Position numbers and translations under genes: made by a program. From Gemmataceae bacterium (GTDB lineage Bacteria; Planctomycetota; Planctomycetia; Gemmatales; Gemmataceae), in the NCBI GenBank assembly GCA_017853285.1, contig JAFMJU010000235.1, forward strand, positions 1-6,505: DNA of 6,505 bases, in the 5' to 3' direction. Numbering within the stretch: the first letter of the stretch is position 1; each line of letters opens with the position of its first letter. A model generated the notes under the pieces. That model had not been told where the DNA came from and did not search any database. It saw only the letters and a program-made list of their open reading frames with translations. Shown here in pieces: positions 6,218-6,505 of this stretch.

Positions 6218-6505
6218 TCAAGACTGTTTCATGCTTTCAGAAAAAAACACGAGGCCAAAAACCAGACCGCTCAACAGGCCTGCTCCATGCGCCCAGTTGG
6301 CCATGGCCACCCCGGTATTTTCCGCAACAATTCCCATCAGCAGCCAACCAACCAGCAGCATGGCGGTGCCCGGGCTCATGTAAAGGCCCATTTGGGGCGC
6401 CCTGGAAGATGCCACCCAGATGAAACCGGCCAGACCGTAGAGGACCCCTGACATGCCACCAAACCGTTGGCCGGGGCCAAATAACGCTTGGGCGCAGTTG
6501 GTAAC
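6218..6505 (-). CDS. Rhomboid family intramembrane serine protease, C-terminal part
   Basis: Rhomboid proteases cut substrates inside the membrane using a Ser/His dyad. The frame is open to the right edge, so the gene is 5'-truncated and only 95 C-terminal residues are visible. Reading from the edge, NCAQALFGPGQRFGGMSG contains the catalytic Ser at visible residue 19 (GMSG). YGLAGFIWVA continues that helix. A hydrophobic helix follows (TAMLLVGWLLMGIVA), and the last helix carries NWAHGAGLLSG with the catalytic His at residue 73. The Ser-His spacing of 54 is close to the 53 of E. coli GlpG (Ser201, His254). The arrangement is of the bacterial GlpG-like type with a very short C-terminal tail. 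Both catalytic residues are present, so the enzyme is presumably active. No terminator was clearly seen after the stop. Confidence 0.9.
   Translation of the reverse strand, partial: VTNCAQALFGPGQRFGGMSGVLYGLAGFIWVASSRAPQMGLYMSPGTAMLLVGWLLMGIVAENTGVAMANWAHGAGLLSGLVFGLVFFSESMKQS

Noticed and set aside
6042..6451. Overlapping + strand frames of 99-113 residues near the right edge.
   Set aside because: They are largely antisense to the rhomboid gene, whose catalytic motifs and stop are clear on the - strand.

Overview
This looks like a chromosomal housekeeping segment of moderately GC-rich bacterial DNA. The best guess for the host is a planctomycete, possibly a Gemmata-like lineage. That guess rests on protein resemblance recalled from general knowledge: the S41 peptidase, the HisA-like (COG1411-type) protein and the proline-rich lipoprotein. 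It has not been tested by any search. No transposase, integrase, CRISPR array, phage gene, rRNA or tRNA was seen.

Layout from left to right. The window opens inside carA (glutaminase subunit of carbamoyl-phosphate synthetase, + strand), which ends at 852. A perfect 28-bp inverted repeat (866-923) fills the gap to the end of a convergent DUF3501-family gene (- strand, 928-1530). A 268-bp divergent intergenic region (1531-1798) separates that gene from a compact three-gene + strand run. The run comprises a C-terminal processing (S41/CtpA-type) peptidase (1799-3139), an RluA-family pseudouridine synthase (3132-3872) and a HisA-like TIM-barrel protein (3869-4600). These three genes overlap by 8 and 4 nt, so they are very probably co-transcribed and translationally coupled. 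A hairpin followed by a T-rich tract on the - strand (4602-4631) ends the convergent lipoprotein gene (- strand, 4672-5523), whose product is rich in Pro, Ala, Gly and Ser. About 690 bp with no convincing large gene follows (5524-6217). It holds a candidate promoter, one possible 38-codon ORF and a few weak inverted repeats. The window closes in the C-terminal part of a rhomboid-family intramembrane protease (- strand), which runs off the right edge.

Functional picture. carA serves pyrimidine and arginine synthesis. The three-gene run combines envelope proteolysis, RNA modification and a HisA-like protein of unknown reaction that may relate to tetrahydromethanopterin-linked C1 metabolism. The lipoprotein and the rhomboid protease are envelope proteins. 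The genes share no obvious pathway, and nothing here clearly forms a new system. The items most worth a second look are the HisA-like protein in its overlapping operon, the proline-rich lipoprotein, the small ORF at 5669-5785 and the long perfect palindrome.
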